Positions 11,921 through 23,070 of a DNA stretch of 64,000 bases are shown piece after piece. The first letter of the stretch is position 1. Each line of letters opens with the position of its first letter. Made by a program: the position numbers and the translations under genes. Origin of the DNA: Reticulitermes lucifugus (Eukaryota > Arthropoda > Insecta > Blattodea > Rhinotermitidae); contig JAKCWW010000650.1 of assembly GCA_026260175.1 (NCBI GenBank), positions 31,243-95,242 on the forward strand, in the 5' to 3' direction. The notes under the pieces were generated by a model. It was not told where the DNA came from and did not search any database. It was given only the letters and a program-made list of their open reading frames with translations.

Positions 11921-13132
11921 TTAACCTTACCAGCTTTTGATAATGGATGAATCTCGACTCCATTTACTATGCTTGTTTGTCCTCCAAAGGCACATTTATC
12001 TGGCACAGGGACAGAGCCACCATCAGCATCTGATTGAGCAGGTGATGATGGGACTAATGCCTGTACACTGACAGGACTAACATGAATGTTCCCTTCCTGC
12101 ATTGTCAGATTTTAAAGTTCTTCATGTCTCTTAGTCACCAGTGACAGTGCAAAGTCTTCATTGCAAAAACTGTCTTAGTTGAATGGGTGAATTCTGATTG
12201 ACCAGACACCATGCTCAGCTTGCTCCACTGTGGCTAGTCTGGTAGATGGTGACCAAAATAAACCAACAACATGCATCTGAGTCAGATTTTCCTGGTTTAT
12301 CAACCATAACTTTATAAGCCTCAGTTGTATAAGCTGTCTTTAGAGGCCCAAAGAAGGCCTCATCTGATATTAAATTGGGGTTTTTATTTTATAGTACTGT
12401 GACACAATAGTTGAGCCTCAAACTCTTGTTGCTGGAAGCAAAAGTTACTTGCCCATTTGATTCTGGTGGATTTCTTGCCACTGCACTGCAAGCACCAGCG
12501 ATTAATTTAAACCATTCTTATATTTAAATCTGAGGATGTTCCATCACTGCAAATAGTGTGTATGCATGCAGATTTGGAGGACAGCCTCACTAATACAGGG
12601 AGAGGAAAAAAGTGTTCATAGCATATTTTAAGGTATTACCACAGCATTTGTCTTGATGGACTGAAACAGACATGAAAATCACTACCAGGACACCCAGAGC
12701 CCAGTTCAGATTCAGTGCGTGTGAATGTCCAGAATATAAATTAAATAAATACAGTACTTGGTTTAAGAGTTTCAACAAGTGATTTAATTTTCCTGTTAAA
12801 ATGGCACATGTATATTTCCTGATAAGAATGCCATACAGACAATCCAATAACATATACATTGAGATCTTACATATACCAGTATACAGCATAAAATACATAT
12901 ACCATATTGATTAAATTTTACAAAATACATATTACTTCTGTGATTGGTTTTGTTGATGTTCAGTAATAAAGCAGAGCATTCCAGAATGGTTGAAACAGTA
13001 CCCAGTGTGAAAAGGTGAACAGCTTTGCAGCACTGGGACTGCAGAAACACCTGCCATTCTAACTGGCTTCCACAGATCTAACAAATAAACACCCTAATCT
13101 GCAGTGTCCAATTGTAATACTGAAAGTACAAC
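11921..13132. other. 3' flank of nup43
   Basis: No exon fits either neighbour. No minus-strand AATAAA is seen close to the nup43 stop, so its poly(A) site is undefined. The stretch is CpG-poor, like nearby introns. Confidence 0.45.
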
Positions 13133-16100
13133 TCAGAGCACCACATTCTTGAACACATAGACAGCTTCATTGTCACATCCACATACTACCCTGCTCCTGT
13201 TCACATCAAGTGAGTTGATTGGTTTATGCAGCTGTGGCATTAGTGTGAACACTTCCAGGTGATGCTTAGCCACGTCACTGTTCAGCCATATGTTCTTATC
13301 TCTGGAGAACTCTGAAAGTAATACCACCATGTGGAATGATATGGAACTGAACATATAACATGCAAACTAGGGTCTCTGTTATGTACCTGCAGAAGTCCCA
13401 AGATGTGCAGAGCGTGACATGGAACTAGTATTCCAGTGCCACACCTCCCCACTGGTTGAGCATGTGAACAGGTGTTCAGGGCGGTCTGGGTGGAACTGCA
13501 GCTCACTCACTGTAAAACAGAATGTGATATTCAAAATTCTGCATGAAGGGAGTTTTGAAACTTCTTAACACAAAGTTTATTTTGTTTCTACAGGAGAGAA
13601 AGGTATGAATGTAAAAACAGTAAGTCATGCCAAAATACTGAAACCATACATCAGATCTTCAAAGCAAGACATGATGAACACTTGCCAAAACAACACTGTC
13701 ACATGGGAGTGGAAAATGAGCTATAAGCAGGACTAACAAAAGCAGATTAATATCACCTATAATGTGCCTCATGAGGAGGAAACATAAAGAATGGAATGAC
13801 AGACTCACAAACTTCATCAGTCTGTTGTACATCACACTACAAAATAAACTGAAGAAAGAAAAAGGTGCTGACAAATTGGCCTCTGATACAGTTCCTAAAA
13901 AATTATGAAATATCAACAGAGAGAAACATCTGTTGTAGCATAGTACCTGTGTCTGAATGGGCATTGAGAAGCGTGACAGGAAATGTGTTACGGCGCAGGT
14001 CCCACACCGTGAGTGAGCCATCCTGTCCACCTGCAAATACTATGTGACGCTGTGTTGGATGGTGCATCACACAGCTGGTTCCAATCTACAACAGAACCAC
14101 AGATTCTACACTTTGGACTCCCATTTAGAGTGTCCTAGGTTCAAGCCCCAATCAGATCTAATGCACACCTTTCTCTATATTGATAAAGCATTCTCCTCTG
14201 CCAAAGTGCAGACCTTTAGAATATGAGACTTTACCATGGATCAAACCCTACATTATACTGCAGGTCGCCTATGCTGGCCATTGTTCTATCACATGCCTCA
14301 TGAGCACTGCAACCTGATAAATGAATTTCTTCACCTAACTAGACCATACACAGAGGCATTTGCAACATCATCACACACTCAGATACAAACATACAAGGAA
14401 AGTAGAAAGTTGTGAACAATTTTTATTTCAAAAGTGCTGTTGGCAGCATTGAATGTGAAACTTCCCTCATTTGGACCTAATTAGTTTTCACTGTTTTGAG
14501 GACTGGTAATATTGTGACACATTTATCATGGCTGCTCCAGTGACAAAATGCTCCAAACCAAAACATGATTTGAATTTGTGGTAAGAGGGTGCAAAATCAA
14601 TTAACTTTACGAAAAATGACAGCTCAGTAGTTTGGTAACTTTGTGTACCAGAGGAAGGCTTACAATGGCTGGAAAGGTTCAAAGGAGAGCAAACAAGTGT
14701 TCATTATACATGTTCTGGGTGGCCATCTGTTCTAATATACACTGAGGGTAAGGGACAAGTCAAGACAACCACAAAATCATCACTGATGGAACTGCTCCTG
14801 GAATTAACATGTGATGAATCACTGTGCACAAGTTGCTTATGGCCCAACTGGACAACACTTTATTCTGACAGAATTAGAAAAGTTGTGGACTGCAAGATCA
14901 AATTCACTGACAAGCAGGGTGATTATACATAAAAATAAGAAATTTTGCAACTACTGTGAGATAATTAAGTTACCTTCTATTTTTTTACATGCATTTGTAT
15001 ATGTAAACTTGCACAGAGCACTCTCAATGTAAGAATATCAAGAATCATGAGAACAATATGACTGTCTCTTCACCCACAGCCATACGCACCTGTTCACCAG
15101 ATAGCATGAATGTGAAGGCAGGTTTATCAACTGCATTCTTGAGGTCCCACACTTTCATCTGTCCCCGCAGGTTTCCAGTCAACACTTCGTTGTGTTTTAG
15201 GAAGCACACACAACGCAAGGAACAACTGTCCGCACCCTCTGTGGACAAAATGATGTAACACATCAGAACAAGAGCACAAGAATGAACGTAAAACCCAGGA
15301 GCATGAACTCACCAATTCTTCGAACAGGCTTCTTCTGTGTTGCTGTGAGAAGTGACAAACAGCCATCCTCACCCACTGACGCAATGTCTTCCTCAAAGCA
15401 AGCCAGTCCAGTACAGGGGCTCTTACCTCCAAATCTGAAGCACACGCAAACCCTCATGATGAGCACACAGCCTCAGATAGGTTATAAACTCATGCACAGA
15501 ACTGAAGATTGTATCACAAGTAATCAAAATTTTAGACTTCACAAAGAAAGGACTGCCATGTCAAAAGACTGCATGGAACTCCAAAATAATTATGAAATAT
15601 ACAACAATGCAAACAGGAAACCAATTTGAAACTGATGCCAGAATCGATAAATAAATGGGCCAATACTCTGACTGCTTAATGATAGTGAAAGCTACTTTAT
15701 ACCTGGCAACCAAACCATAAGAAATGTTTCCAACTACCATGATGCTGGAATGAATGCAGGAGCTCCCATATCCCTACTCCATGTTACATGCTATAGCCCT
15801 CTAGCATACCTGAAGAAGTGAATATCATCCCATGAGATCACCTCCTTGATCTCAGCCACATGTGGCTCCCTGCTATCAATCTTGAATAGCTTCACTGATC
15901 CCAATGATGATGAAACAACAAACATGTTGCTGTTGATAAACTGGAATATACAGGTGCCAAGTTATAAATGCTCCCTATATTAAAGTTTTAAAAATATGAT
16001 TTCTTATAATTAAATTTAAAATATTTAGCTTTCCCTGATATTCATTTGGCATCACTGAGTGTACTTGAGCTTAATTGCAATGTGATGTACAGTGAAACAG

Positions 16101-19100
16101 ACCACATACAGGAAACATTCTGTGAGGAGCCCCTTAAAGTCTCACAGTAACTGAGTGCAAATGAAGGCACTTAGGGACATATACAGTCTGCCTAGGAATA
16201 CTAAAAATGATCAGTATGAGTGCAATTAAACTCACAGCATATGAAGAAAGTTTAACTGGCTCAAAATTTATCACTGTATAGAAATTAAGATATACTTCAT
16301 TCAGTGTTTTATCATGTCAAAATACTATAGGTACTTTTGACAAGATTTTGCAAATTAAGAGAGCTTTTCTGTGAATTCAAACAGATCAGGGTGGGTCCAT
16401 TGGGGTGTGCTGCAGCCAGTTAACACAGGTTCGGCTGAATGGGTACCCATAATTCCAAAACAAAAGGAAAAGTGCCCTGAAAACAAGCCCAACCCAGACA
16501 CATGCTACAAAACTTGCATACTGACTGGCGGGCTACCATGGCTCAGTGAGGGTTGTGAGTCGCTGCAGAGTTAACTCGATTGACACACCACTTCGTCAAT
16601 CCCCATCATGATATTGTTTTCCTTTCCACAATCAGTGAAACCACTCCAGCATTTTTCTGACATGAACACTATTTAGTCAACTTAATATCACAAACATGCA
16701 TGCTCTGTACATTTTCTATTTCCCACAATTTTATTTTTATTTATTAAAAGTCAACATGCACAATTTTACCAGAGACTGCAGTTCAAACCCTGCTGAGGGC
16801 TGAACAAGCAAAAAGATGAGACAAGTGAAAGAGAAAGTTGCCAGACAGGATCCCTTGCTGTACAAGAAATACAGCACCTGAAATTCCACTGTGCCTTTTC
16901 CTTTAAAGGAGAACAAATAAGCCGACAGTCAGTATATTACATCTTAGTTTTATAGTTTTATTACCAGATGAGTCAGAAACTTGGTACAACAGAGTAGCAT
17001 TGTTCTTTCAACTAATGAAACCACACATTCATGTCATAAATAAGCAGTTTTATTGCCACTCAGATGAAGCAATAGGCAAAAAGACTGCTCAATCCACCAT
17101 TAATTTTGGAAATCAACATCAGAGGCCTTAGGAGTATACAGTGCATATAGTCACTCAGCTAAACAGTGTCAGGTCCATCATGGGAGTTTTACAGCTTTGC
17201 ATCCCATTAACAGGGATGATTGTGCAGCTCTGAGGGATTTGGGATGTTAATTAGAGTAAGGATTAGTCCAGATTTCAGTTACCAAAATTCTGATACACTG
17301 TACCCTTCAGCTACAGGCACAGATGACCCTGCCACTGAGAATAATTAGTTCTCTTCATCTATTACAACATTAATTTTCAGTATAACAAGAAATGCAAATA
17401 TACTCAGTATAAACACATCTTTATTTTACAGATAAAACCAGCTACATGTTTCGGCTAATGATCGTAGCCATCATCGGGCTGATCATGTTATGTCTCAGGA
17501 GAGTTTAAGGATGATTTATTTTGCTTATGTACATTCCATTATGTCATATGGAATAACATTTTGGGGCAATTCGACTCATAGTAATTTAATTTTCAAAATT
17601 CAAAAAAGAATAGTGAGAATTATTATGAAGACTAGAAATAAGGACTCCTGTCGTCCATTGTTCAGGCAATTAAACATTCTTCCATTATACTCCCAATATA
17701 TACTTTCAGTATCAATATTTGTAGTTGGATATATTCAAATTTAATTCTGCTATACACGGTATCAACACCAGACAAGGTTCTGACTTACATCTACCAACTA
17801 ATAAATTAGCTAAAGTGCAGAAGGGTGTATACTACTCAGAGATTAGGATTTTCAATAACTTACCACAAGACATTAAGAACTTGTTAAACGATGTTAATGA
17901 ATTCAAACAGGCCCTAAAAAAGTTTCTTCTTGCTGGCTCCTTTTATTCCTTAAGTGAATATTTTGAATGGAAAACAAGGGGTGATCTTAGTTCTTATAAA
18001 TAGTCCATAAATTTGATCTCAACAAGTTTTGTTAATTATATTAAAAGTTATACAAACAACCAATTACTCTAGGCTTGTGTTTATAGTTGCCATGATTTCT
18101 TTTATTCATTTTAATTTAAAACTACTTTATCATTTTATGTATGTATATATTATAATATAGCAGTAACTTCACATGTTTTTGAGAGACTGTTTTCATCACT
18201 AATTTATTGTTAATACATGTTAGATACTTTTCATAGTTTTAATTGACGTATGTGTAACATAATACACATTATTTAATATTATACTTTACATGGACAATTT
18301 CTATATCTTAAGGTCATTTCCTAATTGAATCTATGGACTGTATATATATAAATAAATAAATAAATCACAAAAATATAAAAAGGAAACATTTACAGCTGCA
18401 TTGGTGGTTAGAGATCTCGAACCTTACATAACATACATAACATGTAAAATATGCAGCTTTAGGAATCATAACTTACGAAGTTAATAAAACTGCATTTGTA
18501 CAATTTATAAAAATTAAATAATTGTAGATGTATGTTGATTATATAATAATAATAATAACAACAATAACAATAATAATCAGTATTTCCAAATGATTATTGG
18601 GGTACTGTAAGCAAAGTCTGTAGAGACTGCTGGTATGTATTTCGTTTATACTGTTTCGGTGGTAGTACATCGGAACGTAGTTAAAATTGCTCGGGGAGTT
18701 TCAGGGGCTGAAACACCATAAGAATGACATGCTCAAGATCATCCAGATGAATTCACATGTAATGAATCTTGTAAATCTATAAAGTGTATATAGAAATGTG
18801 CTCAGGATAAGAATACCAAGAAGAAATTAATGTTTAAGATATATACTAACCTCCATAAAAGTTTAACTACACGTTTATATATGTAACATACACTCCCTGA
18901 GCAATTTTAACTACATTGCAGTGTACTACCACTGAAAGAGTATAAACGAAATATACACCAGCCGTCTCTACAAAATTCACTTATGCTACCCCAATTTTAA
19001 TCATTTGGAAATACTACATTTATTATTATTATTATCATCATCATCACCATTATTATTATACTCAATGTACATCTACAATTATTTAATTTTCATAAATTGA

Positions 19101-20733
19101 ACAAATAAACAATTCTATAAACTTAATAAATTACTATTTCTGAAGCTGCATACTGTACATGTTATGTATATTATATAACACTACATTTGTAAGGTTCGAG
19201 ATCTCTACCCACCAATGCAGCTGTTGGCATTTCCTTTTTATATTACTGTCATCAGCTTGATGATGGCTAGTGTCATTAGCTGAAACAATGTGGCTGGTTT
19301 TATCTTCAAAATAAAGTTGTGTTTAGACTGAGTATATTTGCATATCTTGTTATATTGTAAACACAATGGGGATGTTCAGCTTCAGATTAATTTTCAAGTA
19401 ATGAACATAACCAATCACCGAACATACATTCAACATCATGGAGAAGTGTCCATTGTGTATATCAGGATAGTGATGTTAAATAGTGTGCTCTTTCATATGT
19501 CACCAAGAATAAACGTACAGATCTGCTAACACAATAAACAATGTGACTGCTACACAAAGTGGCTGCAGTCACCGCTACAATAGCATTTCGTCTGAGTCCA
19601 TTACTGCACCTGCTGCATGCTGATGGTATAGAATGTGTCCAGTGTAAATGCTCTTGGGACCAGTCATCTGCATCAGAGGCAGCAAAATGTTGCACTTGAG
19701 TCACTCCATATCAAATCAGCAGAGCAGTGCGTATGATTACCTTGAATTTCACTGGAATTTTAAAATGCCTACAGAGCCTGATGGGCAAGTTATGTATACA
19801 AAGTTTTTACTTGTATGTCAACTTCTTTCAAAGTTACTTAATTTCAAGGTTTTAAGTGTTCCTTCAACTTTCCTGTGTGCTGATTCACTACAATGTTTAT
19901 AACTTTGGTCCTCATTGGGCTGCAGAGCTTAATCTTATGTGCCAACTGAAAGCACTTCAGAAAGACACTAACACTTCAAAAGTTTGTAAAAGAAGCAACA
20001 TGTATAACTGAACCATCTCCTGATCCCATTACACACACAAATACAGTGAAGAAGTAATAAGTCCCTTTCCCATCTGGAGAGTAGGCTAATAAAAAATTGA
20101 CATTTAACGATTCAACATGCAAACCAGTGTGCCTACTGAAAATATGCGAAACACGCCCCTAGCACCTAGAAGACTTGCAAGTGTGTAAATAAACCTCTGA
20201 ATTACCTTAAGTTCCGTGACATCGCCATAATGAGGGTGAGTACCAATGGAACATGGATAGGTATCGGCATCATCATCTTTTGGTGGGTAAAGCCACAGAA
20301 CAAGTTGATTTGTCTGAAAGGTGAGAAATTTGAAACCGGACCAAAAATCTGTACGCCTATCGGTAAACCACAAGCCAAGACAAGAATTATCCCACACTTA
20401 TTACAGACACTTCCACTTTAATTTGGTTTAGGTCAAGTTCCAAAAAAAAAAATTCAATCAATAAGGCAAAGTAAGTTCTGAATATGCTTAATATGTTATG
20501 GTGTTGAAAAGTACTATATGACAAAAGTCGTGTATACAATAAAAGTACCACATTCAAATAGTTATGTACCATATTCTATCCCGTTGCCTTAAATGTTGCA
20601 ATAAATATAACTTTCTTACTCCGTTATCCCAACTTCCAGTCAGAAAAATATCTGACTCGGTGAGATCCTCTGGTTTCCACCTCACTTTATTAATTTTTTC
20701 ACCCACGAACGTGCCATGCACTTTATCCTCCAT
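13133..20733 (-). CDS. Nup43: Nucleoporin NUP43 (WD-repeat, Y-complex)
   Basis: Eight exons join in phase: 20733-20620, 20313-20206, 15940-15810, 15434-15313, 15238-15090, 14085-13947, 13509-13387 and 13311-13133. They total 1065 nt, 354 residues (human NUP43 is about 380). NUP43 landmarks run in order: KINKVRWKP and TGSWDN at the N-terminus, HYGDVTELK, VSSSLGSVKLF, IASVGEDGCLSLL, GQMKVWDLKN, VFAGGQDGSLTVWDLRRN, FHPDRPEHLFTCS then GEVWHWNTS, and the C-terminal PINSLDVN..RVVCGCDNEAVYV. These form one seven-bladed propeller. NUP43 is a peripheral subunit of the Nup107-160 (Y) complex, which scaffolds the nuclear pore and acts at kinetochores in mitosis. The start at 20733 is chosen because MEDKVHGTF aligns with the family N-terminus, although the frame is open further upstream. 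Intron 2 (4.3 kb) is filled with nested repeats. The gene is divergent from rnaseh2c. Confidence 0.95.
15941..17389. other. nup43 intron 2, proximal part
   Basis: No exon-like segment. At about 16784 'gttcaaaccctg' resembles a tRNA B box, but no A box is visible, so a SINE call is not supported. Confidence 0.4.
17438..17482 (-). ncRNA. Hammerhead-like motif, mutated core
   Basis: On the minus strand: CAGC, CCGATGA, TGGCTA hairpin to TAGCC, GAA, ACATGT, A, GCTG. Stem I (CAGC/GCTG) and stem II are intact. Core U4 is C, which should disable cleavage. Confidence 0.5.
17486..18364 (+). mobile_element. 5'-truncated non-LTR retrotransposon (RT C-terminus)
   Basis: Two overlapping frames, 17490-17744 and 17725-18003, together read as the C-terminus of a Jockey-type LINE reverse transcriptase: SIMSYGITFWGNSTHS, QKRIVRIIM, DSCRPLF, then INTRQGSDLH, FNNLPQDIKN and FLLAGSFYSLSEYF. 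A single frameshift near 17730 separates them. A 3' UTR ends in a (TAAA)n-type tail at 18343-18365. The left boundary falls inside the inverted-repeat element, so this is a 5'-truncated insertion by target-primed reverse transcription. Confidence 0.85.
19253..19297 (+). ncRNA. Hammerhead-like motif, mutated core
   Basis: Plus strand: CAGC, TTGATGA, TGGCTA hairpin to TAGCT, GAA, ACAATGT, G, GCTG. Stem I CAGC/GCTG matches its partner at 17438-17482. C3 is T and the position before the 3' flank is G, so this copy is probably inactive. Confidence 0.45.
19346..20205. other. nup43 intron 2, distal part
   Basis: No exon, SINE box or transposase similarity is seen. Confidence 0.4.
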
Positions 20734-21142
20734 TCTCTTTCTTCTCTTATTTGTCACATAACATGAAAAACGAAAAACATAAAGACACAACGTTACGAAC
20801 AAGAATTACCGCCGAGTTACCAAGCTGATTCGATTGTTTATCTGTACAGCTTTGCCAATGCTACAAAAATTAGACTATCCATATGGCGAAATAGTTTCGA
20901 TCCCATTTTACGGTAATATAATTTATATTTGTGTATGACATCGTAAATACCAGCTGTACTTAATTCTATAGAATATTTGTACGTAAAGATGTAATTTATC
21001 TTATTATTTACTTTTAATCTGTTTTCTCCACTACACCCTTTTCACTTCTACAGTTGGCTGTATTACTCACCCCGTATTCCACAATCGAATCTTGATTGCT
21101 AGTTCGAAATCGATTGGCGGCAAATGTAGTCACGTGGAGAAA
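20734..21142. promoter_or_regulatory. Shared divergent promoter region of nup43 and rnaseh2c
   Basis: Only 409 bases separate the two start codons, which point away from each other. CpG dinucleotides become frequent from about 20700 to 21660, unlike the CpG-poor introns around it, as expected for an unmethylated housekeeping promoter. No clear TATA box is placed relative to either start. The bidirectional promoter is an inference from spacing and composition. Confidence 0.6.
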
Positions 21143-21786
21143 ATGGCAGTTCACATAAAACGTAGTGTCAAATTGGAAGGAAAGACAGAAGTAATGAATA
21201 ATTCTGTACATTACATGCCTTGTCAAATACACACTGACGGTCAAGCCAATGTTTCAAAGTACTTCAAACCGTCCATTAAAAGTCAAGATGGAAATGATGG
21301 TATGTACAGAAAACCTGGATAACCTATTCTAAAAAAACGTTGGTTTTATGCAGGAATGTACATATTCCATCTGTTTACGTACTGTACTACAGTGACATTC
21401 AAAATAATTTTTTGTTTACTCTAATCCGTGTTTCAGTACTTTGCTCGTCTTTCCGAGGGTATCCTTTGATGGGAAAAGTTATTTCTCTACCAAAGGGATA
21501 TGAAGGTATTGTTGCACAAGAAACCGTTAAACCTATGACAGAAGGCGTCGAAAGGAATATTCATGTCATGCATACCTTCACATCATTTACGTACTGGAAC
21601 TGGGATAAGCCTCCATCACTGAATGATGCTCTTCTTTCAGCTTTGGATTGGATTGATATTTCTGACGCGGTAATAATTGATTATACATTGCAAAGCTTTA
21701 AATACGTAGTCATTTGTCTATCAGGTATGTTGTTATGTTACTGTTTTTTTCAGCTCCATTCAGTAAGTGATGACAACAGTGGATAG
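21143..21786 (+). CDS. RNASEH2C: Ribonuclease H2 subunit C
   Basis: Two exons, 21143-21299 and 21437-21786, are joined by GTATGT...TTTCAG with matching phase and encode up to 168 residues (human protein 164). Landmarks of the RNase H2 C subunit: VHYMPCQIHTDGQANVSKYF near the N-terminus, then SFRGYPLMGKVISLPKGYEG right after the junction, then the conserved end of the core fold, FTSFTYWNWDKPPS and LLSALDWIDISDA. Subunit C is non-catalytic; with subunit B it supports subunit A in removing ribonucleotides from DNA. The start at 21143 (aaaATGGCA, good context) is preferred over an in-frame ATG 17 codons earlier. The tail after ISDA is hydrophobic and unlike the family, and a GTAATA donor follows ISDA at 21671, so the true last exon may lie downstream and the annotated tail may be intron read-through. 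Confidence 0.88.
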
Positions 21787-22599
21787 CCAGAACTGGAACA
21801 CTTGGAATGTGTTGCTCCATTTTGCTTCTAACCTCAGGGGTTCATTGTACTGGAAATAGTCAGCCTTTGTGTTCAAGAGTGTAAGAGTTCTCCCATCTGT
21901 AATAATTGTGACTTTAATGTAATTTTTAACTGCAGATTGCAGCAAATAACAACATGAAGTGTTTCCTTGTTAGTGATTGAAATGTGAGAATATATCATAT
22001 GCCATCTTATTTGGTAATATTTATTAGTGGTGTAGGATATTTCTCTAGTCTCTGTACAATCAGTCACAAGTGGCCATGTAACTTCTGACCCTTCTTCTGC
22101 CCTGTAATTCCATGTAGCTGCTTAGTGCACACTATTCTAAACGTCAGCCTTTCTTGGTAATGTGCAAGTCCAAAGGAACAGTTTCCTGAGGTACGTCTGG
22201 TATGGTTAATCTGGCTAATATTGGGAACAACTTTTAGAGTAAGGGGATCATACTCACCTGACCCAAAATTAAAATGTTAAATTACTGAACCTGATATTAA
22301 CTGTTCTAACATGTCTCTGAATGTGATTTTTAAGGTTATGTGCCATAATGCTGACCATTATAACATGCCTAGTAAAGATGCACCCCAAGTATCTTAACCA
22401 GAACATTTTTGGTTCTTAGGCAGTGGTATCCATTGTTACCTGTGGTTGGTTAAGTAGTAACTTTTCACAGTATCTTAAAACTGTATGGTTGGCAATATTT
22501 ATAATGTGTGGGTATAAGTAACTACAGCACAAGCATTGTGCATTAAGAACAGAATCCAATTCATATCTCACATGAAAAATACCAGTGACATGACCACTG
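21787..22599. other. Gene-free stretch
   Basis: No coding or repeat signature. A small terminal exon of rnaseh2c could be hidden here but cannot be picked out. Confidence 0.4.
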
Positions 22600-23070
22600 A
22601 CAGTTCAACAGGAAATGCTGTCAATTGCCATCTAATTTAAACACAGTACAGCCCATTATTGAAAAGCAACTTGTCTAGGTATGGCTGGAAGATCATCACA
22701 CACAGAAATGGCACTCATTCAGTGGTGCTATGGTAAGGCAGAAGGCCATGCCAGTAAAGGCTGATTTGAAAACTATCTTTAAGTCCAAGAATCTAGCATT
22801 CATCGCACTCCTTGTCCTTCATGATGCCTCAGGGCATCCTGTAGGATCTTGATCTCGCACAGCTGAATATCCCAAGTTGAGCATCTCACTCCTGCAGCCA
22901 TTCAACCTCAGAACCACAACAGCATCCAAGTTACTACACATGCTGTACCTTCCACATTATATTAGACATGAGTGAGGAGACCTTTGTTAGTGTCAATGAA
23001 TGCCAGAAATCATACAGCAAAGCTGACTGTGCAAGATCTTTTTGAAAAATTTACATGCAATAAAGAAGCA
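22600..23070 (+). mobile_element. Second pogo/Tigger transposase relic
   Basis: The plus strand reads MPVKADLKTIFKSKNLAFIAL then LVLHDASGHP (matching the family's 'LxxDNAPGHP' catalytic segment) at about 22750-22835, followed after a shift by SISLLQPFNLRTTTASKLLH ('TSLLQPMDQGVI..FK') at about 22885. Stops interrupt it. It is a decayed C-terminal DDE half, independent of the copy at 7440-8440. Confidence 0.7.

Larger units (their letters stand above)
17390..19345. mobile_element. Inverted-repeat retroelement with hammerhead-like ends, split by a LINE
   Basis: The outer ends are inverted copies: 17390-17482 matches the reverse complement of 19240-19345 (shared 'actcagt', 'taaaacca', 'cca..atgt'). 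The inner arms (about 18366-18700 and 18900-19235) are also inverted, sharing 'ggttcgagatctct', 'cagctg', a TAA/TTA microsatellite and 'aaatgattattggggta'. Each end carries a ribozyme-like motif (17438-17482 minus, 19253-19297 plus). The left arm is interrupted by a LINE at about 17486-18364. The arrangement suggests paired inverted terminal repeats, as in Penelope-like elements (inference). Confidence 0.65.

Noticed and set aside
13659-14036. 125-codon minus-strand frame
   Set aside because: It overlaps nup43 exon 6 in another frame and the adjacent intron; a shadow.
15127-15629. Frames of 101 and 115 codons over nup43 exons 4 and 5
   Set aside because: Shadows of the WD-repeat exons on the same or opposite strand.
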